DNA of 64,000 nucleotides, from contig NZ_ATYB01000014.1 of assembly GCF_000427465.1 (NCBI RefSeq), positions 2,007,570-2,071,569 of the forward strand, in the 5' to 3' direction. Each line of letters starts with the position of its first letter. Positions within the stretch are counted from its first letter, which is position 1. The DNA comes from Sinorhizobium arboris LMG 14919 (GTDB lineage Bacteria > Pseudomonadota > Alphaproteobacteria > Rhizobiales > Rhizobiaceae). The translations under genes and the position numbers were made by a program. The notes below the pieces were generated by a model. The model saw only the letters and a program-made list of their open reading frames with translations, had not been told where the DNA came from and did not search any database. Below, one piece after another: positions 16,309 through 25,863 of the stretch.

Positions 16309-16545
16309 ATGGGGAAGATCGTCAAGCATTCGGCCACGCTGCACGGGCATCGCACCAGCTTCACTCTCGAAGAACCCTTTTGGCGGGAACTGAAACTGAT
16401 CGCCAAGCACCGCGACATGCCACTTGCGCGGCTCATCGCCGAGATCGACGACGGGCGCGGCCAGGAAGGAAATCTATCGTCAGCCTTACGGGTCTATGTG
16501 CTTGCCTGGGTGAAGGCACGCGCCGATGCGAAAGGCGGAGCATAG
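16309..16545 (+). CDS. Ribbon-helix-helix domain protein
   Basis: A 78-residue protein (MGKIVKHSATLHGHRTSFTLEEPFWRELKLIAKHRDMPLARLIAEID...). A short strand (HRTSFTLEEPFW) followed by two helices is the RHH DNA-binding fold (RHH_4 type). It is probably a small regulator or an antitoxin-like protein, but no toxin is adjacent. In-frame TTG 16291 and GTG 16303 are alternatives; ATG 16309 is chosen as the simplest. Last gene of the sspB run; its stop codon is the first base pairs of a strong terminator hairpin. Confidence 0.82.
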   Translation: MGKIVKHSATLHGHRTSFTLEEPFWRELKLIAKHRDMPLARLIAEIDDGRGQEGNLSSALRVYVLAWVKARADAKGGA

Positions 16546-16573
16546 CCGGCTGGCCGTTCCACGGCCAGCCGGC
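16545..16573. terminator. Bidirectional terminator hairpin, RHH gene / AsmA gene
   Basis: GCCGGCTGGCCGT and ACGGCCAGCCGGC are perfect 13-bp arms around the loop TCC. It lies between two convergent genes and starts at the RHH stop codon. There is no long T run, so termination on either strand is likely but not certain. Confidence 0.65.
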
Positions 16574-16578
16574 GCTCT

Positions 16579-19500
16579 CTAGCGCACCGTAATGTCGGGG
16601 AGCAAATCGAAATTCAGACCCTGGCCAGCCGGTGGGCCCGCATTCTGGCCCTGTGGCGTGCGGGCATCCTCCAGCGGAGCGACCGGCGTCTGCTGCCTGC
16701 CGATGCTGCGCGGGGGCAGCTGCAGCATTCGCAGCCGCTCCTCCTCCTCCGCGCGACGTTCGGCGGCAGCCCGCGCTTCCGCCTCGGCCTTCATCCGCGC
16801 CGCTTCCGCCGCTGCGGCCTGACGGCGGCGGTCTTCGGCAATCGTCCGCAACCGCTGCTGCTCCCGTTCCGCCGCGCGGGCCCGATAGAGCGCGACCTCG
16901 CGGCGCAAACGTTGCTTCTCAAGCACATTGGCCTGCAATGTCTCGACGCGTCTGCGCTCGCGCTCGAAGGCCCTGAGCGACAGAAAATTCGAAAGCTCCG
17001 TGACGTCGACCGTTACGCCGGGCGATGCAAGCAGCCCGGCATACTCGAAGCGGACGCGCGGTTCTGCCCCCGTCAGCGCCTCCTCGCCCGGGCGAAAAGT
17101 CAGGTCGATCGCGCCGCTCATTCGCCTTTCAGGCAGGTCGAAAGCGGCCTCGCCGCTGAAAGCTGCATTGCCGTCAGCCGCGGCGACGTTCTGGGCCCTG
17201 ACGGTACCGCCTGCAATGCCGAAGGGCACTTTCACGGCACCGACGACCGACTGACCGGTGAAGACCAGATTCTCTGCAGCCTTGCGGATCGCATCGGGCG
17301 AGATATCCGTGTTCATCGCATCCGCCGCAGCCATCAGTTGCGGCAACGCCGCCGTATTGACGCCGTTGAGAGTAAGTCCGTTAAAGCTCGCCGTTCCCGA
17401 TCCGCTGAGCGAGTGCGCCATTGCCTGCGGAGTCGCGCCCGTAGCCTCCATCGCAACCGCAAGGTCGAAGCGGCCGGTCGCCACCGGGCCATTCGCCCGC
17501 ACCCAACCCGCCTCGGCAAGCTCGGCGCCCTTCAGATCGAACCGCGAGCGCAGATACCCGGAGCCATTCGCGTTGCCGAATTGCAGCCGTCCCTCGAGCT
17601 TGCCCCCCAGCCAGTCTCCCGTCGCCTCGCTGAGCGTGAGTTCGTCGCCCTTCCATTCGAGCCTACCGGCAAAGCCGGTCACCGGACCGTAGACGCCTGG
17701 CCAGAAGCGCTTTGCGCTTATGTTGATTGCCATGTCGAGGTCGGTCCATGCAGGTTTCACGACCGGTGCCAGCGCCAGTCCCCCCGTGCTTGCGTCATTA
17801 ACCTGCCCCAGAATGCCTTCGCCGAGCCAGGCGAGATCGAGGGCATCGAGCGCCAGCTCCCCTTCGGCCTTGCCGGAAACCTTGCGGTCGATCGAAAGCG
17901 CACCGGCAAAGCCGTTCCGATCGGCCCGGCCCTCTATCGCGGTGATCGAAATCTTTTCAGGGTCGGTTGCAAACTCAGCCGAAACCGTCACCGGCAAACC
18001 GCTGCCCATCTGCGGCAGCCCGATACCCTGCAACAGCAGATAGGGCTCCAGGTCCTCGGACTTCAGCGTGAGCTTCCCTTGGCCTTCGAGATAATGTGCG
18101 CGCGAAAGATCGAAAACACCGTTCGCGGCAAGCGATGTCCGCTCCGTGGTGAAGGTCAGGGCGCCGTTGGCCTTCGATCCGTCCGTGCTCTGCAGCTTGA
18201 TCGCAAGAATGCCGTTCGCGTCCGCTTCGAACGGCAGCGGATCCAACCCGGCCTGCCCCAGGAGAACGGATGTCTGCGGATTCTCGAGCGTCGCCTCCAG
18301 CAGCATGCCCTGGCCGGCGACCGCCTGCGCGACATCGGGCGCCTGATAGCTTGCAGCTATCTTGCCCCCGCTCGCGGTACCGATCACGCCGAAGGTGACG
18401 GGCGCATTCCCCTCCTTGTTGCCGGCTGTCAGCGTCAGGTCGAGGGCCGCATCGGAGAAATAGGGCCCGGCCTTGATGAGCCGTGCGAGCGCCGGATGGA
18501 CCGCACTATGCCGTCCGATCATTTCGAGAAAGGGCGTAAGCTCCTTGGCGGCAAGCTTCATCTTCGCCGATACGACCGGCTTTTCGAGTCCGCCGCTCAT
18601 TCGGCCGGAGAAGGCAAGCTGTGCGCCCGACAGAGCGCCGATGGCCACGCGCTCCGCCTGCAGCTGGCCGTTTTTCAGGGTGAGCACCGCTTGAACGTCA
18701 TGCGCTTCCTCACCGAAGGCGGCGAAGGTCTCGGCGGAGAGGTCGGCGGCGATCGCGTGCTGCAGCAACGTCCCGGTGGATGCGTCTCCCGCGACGAGGC
18801 CGGCCAAAGCCTGAAGCGCCTCCAGGTCTATGCGGTCGCCTTTCAATTGCATGGACAGGGCGGGCGGCTGATCGGCGAAGGACTGCCTCTCGATCCTGCC
18901 GCGCAACGTCGCCGGACCGGCCGCCACTTCGAGGCTTTCAAACTGCTGCAGAGTGTCCGTCAGATTGACGGTCGCCGAGAACCCCGCCGCTTTGAGCGTG
19001 CGGATCGCCGGATCGACCGATCCCGCCAGCCAATTCGCGAAACCAGACGGCTGGTTCGAAGCGACGACGAGATCTCCGCGGAAGGATCGCTGCTCCCTGA
19101 GGTTCAGCCGGCCCTTGGCTTCCAATTGCGTGCGGCCGGGCAGCAGCGCGACCGCATTGTCGACGATCCAGCCGGCGCCGTCTGGTCTGACGTCGAGGCG
19201 GACGTCGCGCACCGTCGTGTCGCCGATCACGATAGCCGGAAGCTTCAGGCTGGCCCGCCCGGGCACCTGTGGAATCGGGATATCGGCGGCAATCGCCAGC
19301 ATCGCATCGATCCGCTGGCGGAGCGAAATTGCCGGATCGCGTCCCGTCTTGCCGCTCCTGCCGGAATTGCCGATGCGGCTGACATCTATCTGCTGACCAT
19401 CGGCGACCAGCAGGAATTTCTGGTCCTTGCCGGTGTCGAGCGTCGCCTCGCCGGTGACGATATAGGGGTCGTCCGGCGGCCCGATCTCGAAATGGTATTC

Positions 19501-20319
19501 CGGTACGCGGATGCTTTCGTTGGTAAGCTGGAACTCGCCGTTGACGCGAAGGGCTCCGTCCGCCTTGACTTCGCTGGCGGGCCGGTTTTCGGTGAGCGTG
19601 AAGCGGCCGGCATAGACAGGTCTGAAATCGACGACCTTCAGATTGCCGTCGAGTTCCACACCGAAGGGCCGCTCGTCCGGCACCAGCCGCGCCCGCAGGC
19701 TCAAGGCTCCCGCCTCATCGACGGCGTTGCTCGTCAGCGAGAAGCTGCCCGCTTCCCCATCAAGCGTCGCGCGGCCGTCGACCCTCCAAGGGCCCGCCAG
19801 CGTGCGGGCGGAGAGATCGGCGGAGAGGTCGCTGACGCGGCGCGTGCGTCCGGTCTGCTCATCCACGAACTCGATCTCGCCGTCGGCGATCTCGACCTTC
19901 TCCAGCACGACCGTCTTGGCAGGGATCGCCGTACGCGATCCGCGCGCCCAATCGAGCGTGCCGTCCGGCTGGAGCCGGATTCGCGCCTTCGGGCGATCGA
20001 GCCGCATATCGAAGATCAGCGCCTCCCCGCTCAGGAAGGGCGCAAGCTCCGCGCTCATCGAAAACCGGGCGACCTGAACAAGCGGCGGACCGCCGTCGCT
20101 CGCTCCGACGCGCACGTCGTTGAGCGTGACGGTCGGAAACGGAATGAGACGCGCATCGACGCTGCCGTGGACCACCACAGGCTTGCCCATGATGCGGCTT
20201 GCCTCCCGCTCGAAATCGTTGCGGAAGCTGGTCCAGTCTATAAACAGGGGGGCGATCAGCGCGGCAAAGAGCGCGACAACCAACAGTCCGCCGAGGGTAA
20301 CCAGAATTCGCGCCAGCAC
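16579..20319 (-). CDS. Large AsmA-family envelope protein
   Basis: A 1246-residue protein with an N-terminal membrane anchor (ILVTLGGLLVVALFAALIAPLFIDW) and an AsmA N-terminal domain (FRNDFEREASRIMGKPVVVHGSVDARLIPFPTVTLNDVRVG). A very long repetitive beta-strand-rich periplasmic region follows (many D-[LV]-x-L-x-G units), then a C-terminal AsmA_2-like part. Residues ~1115-1200 are an Arg/Glu/Ala-rich coiled coil, followed by a Pro/Gln-rich tail. AsmA-like proteins bridge the inner and outer membranes and are thought to move phospholipids; S. meliloti function is inferred. The start is GTG 20319. Confidence 0.87.
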   Translation of the reverse strand: MLARILVTLGGLLVVALFAALIAPLFIDWTSFRNDFEREASRIMGKPVVVHGSVDARLIPFPTVTLNDVRVGASDGGPPLVQVARFSMSAELAPFLSGEALIFDMRLDRPKARIRLQPDGTLDWARGSRTAIPAKTVVLEKVEIADGEIEFVDEQTGRTRRVSDLSADLSARTLAGPWRVDGRATLDGEAGSFSLTSNAVDEAGALSLRARLVPDERPFGVELDGNLKVVDFRPVYAGRFTLTENRPASEVKADGALRVNGEFQLTNESIRVPEYHFEIGPPDDPYIVTGEATLDTGKDQKFLLVADGQQIDVSRIGNSGRSGKTGRDPAISLRQRIDAMLAIAADIPIPQVPGRASLKLPAIVIGDTTVRDVRLDVRPDGAGWIVDNAVALLPGRTQLEAKGRLNLREQRSFRGDLVVASNQPSGFANWLAGSVDPAIRTLKAAGFSATVNLTDTLQQFESLEVAAGPATLRGRIERQSFADQPPALSMQLKGDRIDLEALQALAGLVAGDASTGTLLQHAIAADLSAETFAAFGEEAHDVQAVLTLKNGQLQAERVAIGALSGAQLAFSGRMSGGLEKPVVSAKMKLAAKELTPFLEMIGRHSAVHPALARLIKAGPYFSDAALDLTLTAGNKEGNAPVTFGVIGTASGGKIAASYQAPDVAQAVAGQGMLLEATLENPQTSVLLGQAGLDPLPFEADANGILAIKLQSTDGSKANGALTFTTERTSLAANGVFDLSRAHYLEGQGKLTLKSEDLEPYLLLQGIGLPQMGSGLPVTVSAEFATDPEKISITAIEGRADRNGFAGALSIDRKVSGKAEGELALDALDLAWLGEGILGQVNDASTGGLALAPVVKPAWTDLDMAINISAKRFWPGVYGPVTGFAGRLEWKGDELTLSEATGDWLGGKLEGRLQFGNANGSGYLRSRFDLKGAELAEAGWVRANGPVATGRFDLAVAMEATGATPQAMAHSLSGSGTASFNGLTLNGVNTAALPQLMAAADAMNTDISPDAIRKAAENLVFTGQSVVGAVKVPFGIAGGTVRAQNVAAADGNAAFSGEAAFDLPERRMSGAIDLTFRPGEEALTGAEPRVRFEYAGLLASPGVTVDVTELSNFLSLRAFERERRRVETLQANVLEKQRLRREVALYRARAAEREQQRLRTIAEDRRRQAAAAEAARMKAEAEARAAAERRAEEEERLRMLQLPPRSIGRQQTPVAPLEDARTPQGQNAGPPAGQGLNFDLLPDITVR

Positions 20320-20384
20320 CGTGTCACATTCCCGTCAGTTCGTTCGCCCCTGTGCATTGCGGCTTTGAGCCGATTTTGCAAGCC

Positions 20385-21791
20385 TCAGGCAAAGATCTTG
20401 CCCGGATTGAAGATGTTGTCGGGGTCGAGAGAGTGCTTGATCTGCCGCATCAGATCCAGCGCATCGCCAAGTTCGGCCGCAAGAAACGGCATTTTGCCCT
20501 GTCCGATTCCATGTTCGCCCGTGCATGTGCCCTCCATGGACAGCGCCCGCGCATTCAGCCGCTCGACGAATGCCTCCGCCCGCGCCACATCACCCGCATC
20601 CGTATCGTCGAACAGCAGCCCGACATGAAAATTTCCGTCGCCGGCATGCCCGACGATCGGCGCGACCAGACCGTGCGCAGCGATGTCCTCGTGCGTCGCC
20701 GCGACGCAGTCGGCAAGGCGCGAGATCGGCACGCAGACGTCGGTGGAGAGAATGGCGCGCCCGGGCATGAGGCTCTTCTGTGCCCAATAGGCGTTGTGCC
20801 GCGCCTTCCAGAGCCGTGCCCGCTCTTCCGGATTGGTCGTCCAGATGAAGCCGGTAGACCCGAGTTCGGAAGCTATTTCGGCGAATTGGCGGGACTGCAG
20901 CTCGACGCTTTCCCCGCTGCCGTGGAATTCGACGAAAAGGGTCGGCGTTTCCTGATAGCTCAGCCCCGAATAGGCATTGCACGCCTTCATCTGCAACGCG
21001 TCCAGGAGTTCGATGCGCGCCACCGGGATGCCGGACTGGATCGTCAGGATCACGGCATTGCAGGCGTCCGCAATCGTGGGAAACGGGCAGACGCCGCCGG
21101 AAATCACCTCCGGTATGCCCTGCAGGCGCAGTGTGATCGAGGTGATGATCCCGAGCGTGCCTTCGGCGCCGACAAAGAGGCGCGTCAGGTCGTAGCCGGC
21201 CGAGGACTTGCGTGCCCGATGGGCCGTCCTGATTTCCCGCCCGCCGGCGACGACGGCGGTGACGGCGAGTACGTTTTCTTTCATCGTACCGTAGCGCACC
21301 GCATTGGTGCCCGAGGCACGCGTCGACGCCATGCCGCCGATGGAGGCATTCGCGCCCGGATCGATAGGGAAGAAGAGCCCGGTGTCGCGCAGGTAGCTGT
21401 TGAGGTCCTCCCGCGTCACGCCCGGCTCTACCGTGCAGTCCAGGTCTTCCGCATTGACCGCGAGCACGCGGTTCATCCGCATCATATCGACTGAAATGCC
21501 GCCATGGGGCGCGTTGACGTGGCCTTCGAGCGAGGAGCCCGTTCCGAACGGGATGAGCGGCACCCGGTGTTCGCACGCGATCTCGACGATCTCGCGCACG
21601 TCGGCGGCACTTTCGGGAAAGACCACGGCATCGGGCAGCTGCGCAGGAATATAGGTCGTGGTGTTGGCGTGCTGGGCCCGGATCGCTTCACCAGTCTGGA
21701 ATCGGTCACCGAAGCGTGTGGCAAGGTGACCTTTGGCCGCCGCAATACCGTTCTCGTTCCTTGCCCCTGCCCGGATTGCCTTCAACGCCAC
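20385..21791 (-). CDS. FAD-linked oxidase, D-lactate/glycolate dehydrogenase type
   Basis: A 468-residue flavoprotein. The FAD-binding PCMH domain shows VPLIPFGTGSSLEGH and PGANASIGGMASTRASGTNAVRYG, with RLFVGAEGTLGIIT. The C-terminal domain has the metal/substrate histidines in IVGHAGDGNFHVGLLF and the final GEHGIGQGK. This is the D-lactate dehydrogenase (cytochrome)/GlcD family; the substrate cannot be fixed by sequence alone, although D-lactate is most likely for this length and for the absence of glcE/glcF neighbours. Single gene, transcribed away from a 455-bp gap. Confidence 0.9.
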   Translation of the reverse strand: MALKAIRAGARNENGIAAAKGHLATRFGDRFQTGEAIRAQHANTTTYIPAQLPDAVVFPESAADVREIVEIACEHRVPLIPFGTGSSLEGHVNAPHGGISVDMMRMNRVLAVNAEDLDCTVEPGVTREDLNSYLRDTGLFFPIDPGANASIGGMASTRASGTNAVRYGTMKENVLAVTAVVAGGREIRTAHRARKSSAGYDLTRLFVGAEGTLGIITSITLRLQGIPEVISGGVCPFPTIADACNAVILTIQSGIPVARIELLDALQMKACNAYSGLSYQETPTLFVEFHGSGESVELQSRQFAEIASELGSTGFIWTTNPEERARLWKARHNAYWAQKSLMPGRAILSTDVCVPISRLADCVAATHEDIAAHGLVAPIVGHAGDGNFHVGLLFDDTDAGDVARAEAFVERLNARALSMEGTCTGEHGIGQGKMPFLAAELGDALDLMRQIKHSLDPDNIFNPGKIFA

Positions 21792-22246
21792 GAAAAATTC
21801 TCCTTCTCATCTCCCGATGCGCCTTCGCCGGCACCGGAAGAGCGCTCCGTCATTTTGAGCGCCCGCATAATCTATCCTCAATTCGCACCCGAATTAAGGG
21901 CATCCGGCCCGCCGGGGGAAGGAAAATACGCGGCGCCTCCCTCGCCTCTCCGCTTCCGTAGATCCGTCTCGGCGCTCTTTCGATAGCTTCGAACAATCCA
22001 TGCCGTCCCATCCGGACGCGCCGCAGATTGCCGGCCGCCCGGAAGCGCTTAGATTTCAACGCGCTACTGTGCAAATCGGAATCACTTTGTCCAGAAGATC
22101 ACCGCCCTGGAGCGCTCAAGCGGCAAAAAAATACTGCCGGTGATACCGGCTTGTCACAAGTCCGGTTCCAGCTGCGGCGCGCCGCAGCGAATGCGCTTTT
22201 GTTTGCACGCCTATGGGGTATTATGTCCGGAAAGGGAGAAGGTCGC
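21792..22246. other. 455-bp intergenic region with an orphan hairpin
   Basis: The region separates the divergent FAD-linked oxidase and DUF1772 genes. I see no convincing ORF. Its only clear structure is a GCCGGT/ACCGGC hairpin (22136-22150) preceded on the plus strand by a run of A (22124-22131), so it reads as a terminator on the minus strand although no minus-strand gene lies above it. A short RNA is possible. Confidence 0.5.
22125..22150 (-). terminator. Orphan terminator-like hairpin
   Basis: On the minus strand GCCGGT-ATC-ACCGGC is followed by AGTATTTTTTT. It sits between two divergent genes, so it terminates no annotated gene. It could end a small RNA transcribed from about 22.2-22.25 kb. 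Confidence 0.45.
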
Positions 22247-22681
22247 ATGTTCGGGCTGCTTGCTTTGATCACCGCGTCGATTTTCTTCGGCGCCGCCATT
22301 TACATCAATGTGGCTGAACAGCCCGCCAGGCTTGCGCTGGACGGAGGCGCAGCGCTCCGGGAATGGGTGCCCGCCTATCGGCGCGGCTTCGAAATGCAGG
22401 CTCCCCTCGCGATCGTTTCGTGCCTCCTCGGAGCCGCGGCATGGTGGCAGACCGGCGATGGGCTCTGGGGCCTGGGGGCAGCTGTCATCATCCTCAACTG
22501 GCCCTATACGCTGTTCGTGATCATGCCCGTCAATCAGCGCCTGGAATCCACCCGTCCGGACGAGGCGAATGCCGAGACCCGCGAGCTGATCGCGCGTTGG
22601 GGAAGGCTCCATGCCGGGCGCAGCGCCCTCGGAGCAGTCGCCACCGCTGTCTATCTCGCCGCTGCCGCCGGCGGCTTCTGA
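22247..22681 (+). CDS. DUF1772 family membrane protein
   Basis: A 144-residue protein with four predicted hydrophobic segments (FGLLALITASIFFGAAIYINV, LAIVSCLLGAAAWW, LWGLGAAVIILNWPYTLFVI and ALGAVATAVYLAAAAGG). The pattern NVAEQPAR...EWVPAYRRGFEMQAPLAI...LFVIMPVNQRLES matches DUF1772/anthrone-oxygenase-like proteins. Function unknown. ATG 22223 is in frame, but ATG 22247 has a GGGAGAAGG site and is preferred. Confidence 0.86.
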   Translation: MFGLLALITASIFFGAAIYINVAEQPARLALDGGAALREWVPAYRRGFEMQAPLAIVSCLLGAAAWWQTGDGLWGLGAAVIILNWPYTLFVIMPVNQRLESTRPDEANAETRELIARWGRLHAGRSALGAVATAVYLAAAAGGF

Positions 22682-22728
22682 GTATCTCGCGGCCGTCTTG
22701 CCGGATCGCGCCTTGTCGGACGCCCTCG

Positions 22729-25700
22729 TCAGATCTTGACCACTTCGGCGGCCTCCATCTCCTCCTGCAGCTTCCGCTCCTCATCGGCATGCGGCTTGGT
22801 GAAGCGCGCAATGACCAGATAGGCCACCGGCGTCAGATAGAGCGTCACGATCACCGCCAGGCCCAACCCGCCGACGAGCACCCACCCGAGCGCGATGCGC
22901 GCTTCGGCGCCGGCACCGCTTGCCAGCACCAGGGGTACCGCGCCCACGACGGTGGCGATCATCGTCATCATCACGGGCCGAAGACGGATATTGGCGGCAT
23001 TCTCGATGGCACTGCGGACGTCCTGCCCGCGGTCGCGGAGCTGGTTGGCGAACTCGACGATCAGGATGCCGTTCTTGGCCATGATGCCGACGAGCATGAC
23101 AAGCCCGATCTGACTGTAGATGTTGAGCGTATTGCCGGTCAGGATCATTGCGAAGACGGCGCAGGCGAGTCCGAGCGGCACGGTCGACATGATGATGAGG
23201 CCGCTTACGAAGCTTTCGAATTGGGCCGCGAGCACCAGAAAGATGATGATGATTGCGAATCCGAAGGTGACGAAAAGGCCGTTGGCGTTCTCATCCAGTG
23301 TGGCGGCCTCGGCAAGCGGCATGACCCGCGAGCCGGGCGGCAGAAGGGGCTCGGCCATTTTCTCGACCATCGACAGCGCCTCGCCCAGAGCGAGATCGGA
23401 TTTCAGGCCCGCCGACAGAGAAACGGCGCGCAGTTGGGACTCGCGGGAGAGCTGCGGCGCCACCGCTTTCTCCTCGACCGTTGCGATCGACGACATCGGC
23501 ACGATGCGGCCGTCACCGGCCTTGACGAAGATGTTCTGCAGGTCCGTCGGGTCGTTGAGCGGCTCGGTGGAGGAGAGCAGCTTGACCGGATAGGCCTCCC
23601 CCTCCACGAAGATGTCGACGACGCTGCTGCCGTCGAGCATCGCCTGCAGCGCCCAGGAAAGGCCGCCTATGTCCACGCCGAGGTCGGAGGCACGCTCGCG
23701 GTCGATCGTCACCGACAATTGTGCCTGGTTGGCCTCGTAGTTGAGCCGCACATTTTCGAAACGGCCGGTATCCTCCATATCCCTGACGAGCTTCGCCGCC
23801 GCATTGCCCAGCTTCGTGTAGTCGTTACCGACAAGCGCGACCTGCAAGCCGCTGCCGGCACCGCGGATGCCGAGGCTGTTCGCCTGGATGGTGAATGCGC
23901 GCACCGACGGGATCATCGAAGTCAGTTTGTTGATATCGGCGACGATCTGGCTCTGGGTGCGGTCGCGCTCTTCCCAGGGGGCAAGCGTCAGCACCATGAA
24001 GCCGCTATTGGCCGAGCCGCCCATGCCCGAAATCGAGAAAACATTGCTGATCTCTCCGGATTTGAGCAGCGGCTGCAGCCCCTCCTCGATGCGGCGTATC
24101 TGTGCCTGCGTGTATTCCAGCGATACGCCCTGCGGAGCGTTGATCCGCAGCATCACCTGCGAGCGGTCCTCGTTGGGCGTCAGCTCCGATTTGAGCGTCA
24201 GGAATCCCAGGGCGCCAGCGACGGTAAAGAAAGCGGCGACAACGAAGACGATGAGCGGTGCATTGAGACAGGCACCGAGCGTCACGCGATAAAAGGCGGA
24301 GGCGCGCCGGCCGAAGCGCCGCATCACACCCTCATGCTCATGCGCCTCTTTCGTCAGCATGCGCGAGGCGAGCATCGGGCAAAGGGTCAGCGAGACGAAG
24401 GACGACAGGAGGATCGCGAAGGCGAGCACGAAGCCGAATTCACGGAACAGTCCGCCGGTACGCCCCGGCAGGAAGGAGAGGGGCACGAACACGGCCGCGA
24501 GGGTCGCCGTGGTCGCAAGTACGGCGAAGAAGACCTCGAGCGTACCATGGACTGCGGCAGCGCGCGAGCCGAGCCCCTCGGCTCGGCGGCGCACGATGTT
24601 TTCGAGCACGACGATCGCGTCATCGACGACGAGCCCGGTCGCAAGCACGATTGCCAGGAGCGTCAGGATGTTGATCGAAAACCCGGCCAGGTAGATCGCA
24701 GCCACCGTTCCGATCAGCGCGATCGGCATGGTGATCGTTGGGATCAGCGTCGCGCGCCAATCGAGCAGGAAGAGGTAGATCACCAGGGTAACGATGAAAA
24801 CGGCGACGAAGAGTGCGATCTCCACCTCATGAATGGCGCCGTTGATGAACACCGCGTCGTCGCTGGTCACCTTGAGTTCGGTTCCGGGCGGCAGGATACC
24901 CGAGGAGATCGTGCCGACCACCCTGCGCACGCCCTCGGAAATATCCACGGTGTTCGACTGCGCCTGACGGATGATGCCGAGCCCGATTCCCTCCCGGCCG
25001 TTGGAGCGTAGCGCCGAGGTGCCGGTATCCGGCCCGAGCGTCACGGTCGCCACGTCCCGAAGCCGGACATTGTTGCCGAGCATCAGGTTTTCGAACTGCT
25101 CGGGCGTCTGGAGATCCGCCGTCGCCCGAACGGAAATGTCCTGACTTGCGCTCGTCAGCGAACCCGCCGGCACGTCATAGGAGGCATTCGCGAGCGCCAC
25201 GCGAAGGTTCGCCACGGTGACGCCGCGCCCGGCGAGCTTCGCCTGGTTCACGTCGATGCGAAAAATCTTCTCCTGCTCGCCATAGACGGTGACGTCGGCG
25301 ACGCCTTCGACCGCCGCCAGCCGGTCGCTGATCTCGTTTTCGACGAGCAGCGTCATGTCGTCCATGCTCATCGTGTCGGAAGTCAACGCCAGGCGCATGA
25401 TCGGCTGGCTGTCGGAATCCGCCTTCACGATGCGCGGCTCGTCGGCATCATCAGGCAATTGGCCGGTGATCCGGCCGAGTGCATCGCGAACGTCGTTGGC
25501 CGCTTGCCCGATGTCGGTCGTGTCTGAAAATTCCAGCGTGACCCGGCTGCGCCCGAAAGACGAGGTCGACGAAATGTCCTTGATGCCCTGCACGCGCGAG
25601 ACGGCACCTTCGATGACCGACGTCACTTCGCGGTCGATCGTTTCCGGCGAGGCGCCGTCGAACTCGGTCGTGACCGAAACCACAGGCTGGTCGACCTGCG

Positions 25701-25863
25701 GCAACTCGCGGATCTCGACACCGTTCCAGGCCGCAAGACCAGCTACGACGATCAGTGTGTTGACCACCAGTGCGAAGATCGGCCGGCGGATGAAGAGCGC
25801 GGTGAAGCCCGTCTTTCCGCCCTGCCCTCCGCCCGGATGATGGCCCCCCATGCCGATATTCAT
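22729..25863 (-). CDS. RND-family efflux transporter permease (AcrB/MdtB type)
   Basis: A 1044-residue inner-membrane proton-driven pump with twelve predicted transmembrane helices and two large periplasmic loops. Helix 1 is FTALFIRRPIFALVVNTLIVVAGL. The proton-relay acidic pair is in TM4 (ILATGLVVDDAIVVLENI) and the conserved GIMAKNGILIVEFANQLRD lies in TM10-11. The frame extends upstream, but ATG 25863, overlapping the adaptor gene by 4 bp, begins the family start. The substrate is unknown. No outer-membrane factor is encoded beside it. Confidence 0.93.
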   Translation of the reverse strand: MNIGMGGHHPGGGQGGKTGFTALFIRRPIFALVVNTLIVVAGLAAWNGVEIRELPQVDQPVVSVTTEFDGASPETIDREVTSVIEGAVSRVQGIKDISSTSSFGRSRVTLEFSDTTDIGQAANDVRDALGRITGQLPDDADEPRIVKADSDSQPIMRLALTSDTMSMDDMTLLVENEISDRLAAVEGVADVTVYGEQEKIFRIDVNQAKLAGRGVTVANLRVALANASYDVPAGSLTSASQDISVRATADLQTPEQFENLMLGNNVRLRDVATVTLGPDTGTSALRSNGREGIGLGIIRQAQSNTVDISEGVRRVVGTISSGILPPGTELKVTSDDAVFINGAIHEVEIALFVAVFIVTLVIYLFLLDWRATLIPTITMPIALIGTVAAIYLAGFSINILTLLAIVLATGLVVDDAIVVLENIVRRRAEGLGSRAAAVHGTLEVFFAVLATTATLAAVFVPLSFLPGRTGGLFREFGFVLAFAILLSSFVSLTLCPMLASRMLTKEAHEHEGVMRRFGRRASAFYRVTLGACLNAPLIVFVVAAFFTVAGALGFLTLKSELTPNEDRSQVMLRINAPQGVSLEYTQAQIRRIEEGLQPLLKSGEISNVFSISGMGGSANSGFMVLTLAPWEERDRTQSQIVADINKLTSMIPSVRAFTIQANSLGIRGAGSGLQVALVGNDYTKLGNAAAKLVRDMEDTGRFENVRLNYEANQAQLSVTIDRERASDLGVDIGGLSWALQAMLDGSSVVDIFVEGEAYPVKLLSSTEPLNDPTDLQNIFVKAGDGRIVPMSSIATVEEKAVAPQLSRESQLRAVSLSAGLKSDLALGEALSMVEKMAEPLLPPGSRVMPLAEAATLDENANGLFVTFGFAIIIIFLVLAAQFESFVSGLIIMSTVPLGLACAVFAMILTGNTLNIYSQIGLVMLVGIMAKNGILIVEFANQLRDRGQDVRSAIENAANIRLRPVMMTMIATVVGAVPLVLASGAGAEARIALGWVLVGGLGLAVIVTLYLTPVAYLVIARFTKPHADEERKLQEEMEAAEVVKI

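Noticed and set aside
16912..20628. 1238-aa plus-strand ORF opposite the AsmA-family gene
   Set aside because: It is the antisense shadow: composition is atypical, no domain, and the minus-strand gene has a clear AsmA N-terminus.
22363..25011. 882-aa plus-strand ORF opposite the RND pump
   Set aside because: Asp/His/Arg-rich shadow without domains; the minus-strand RND permease is unmistakable.
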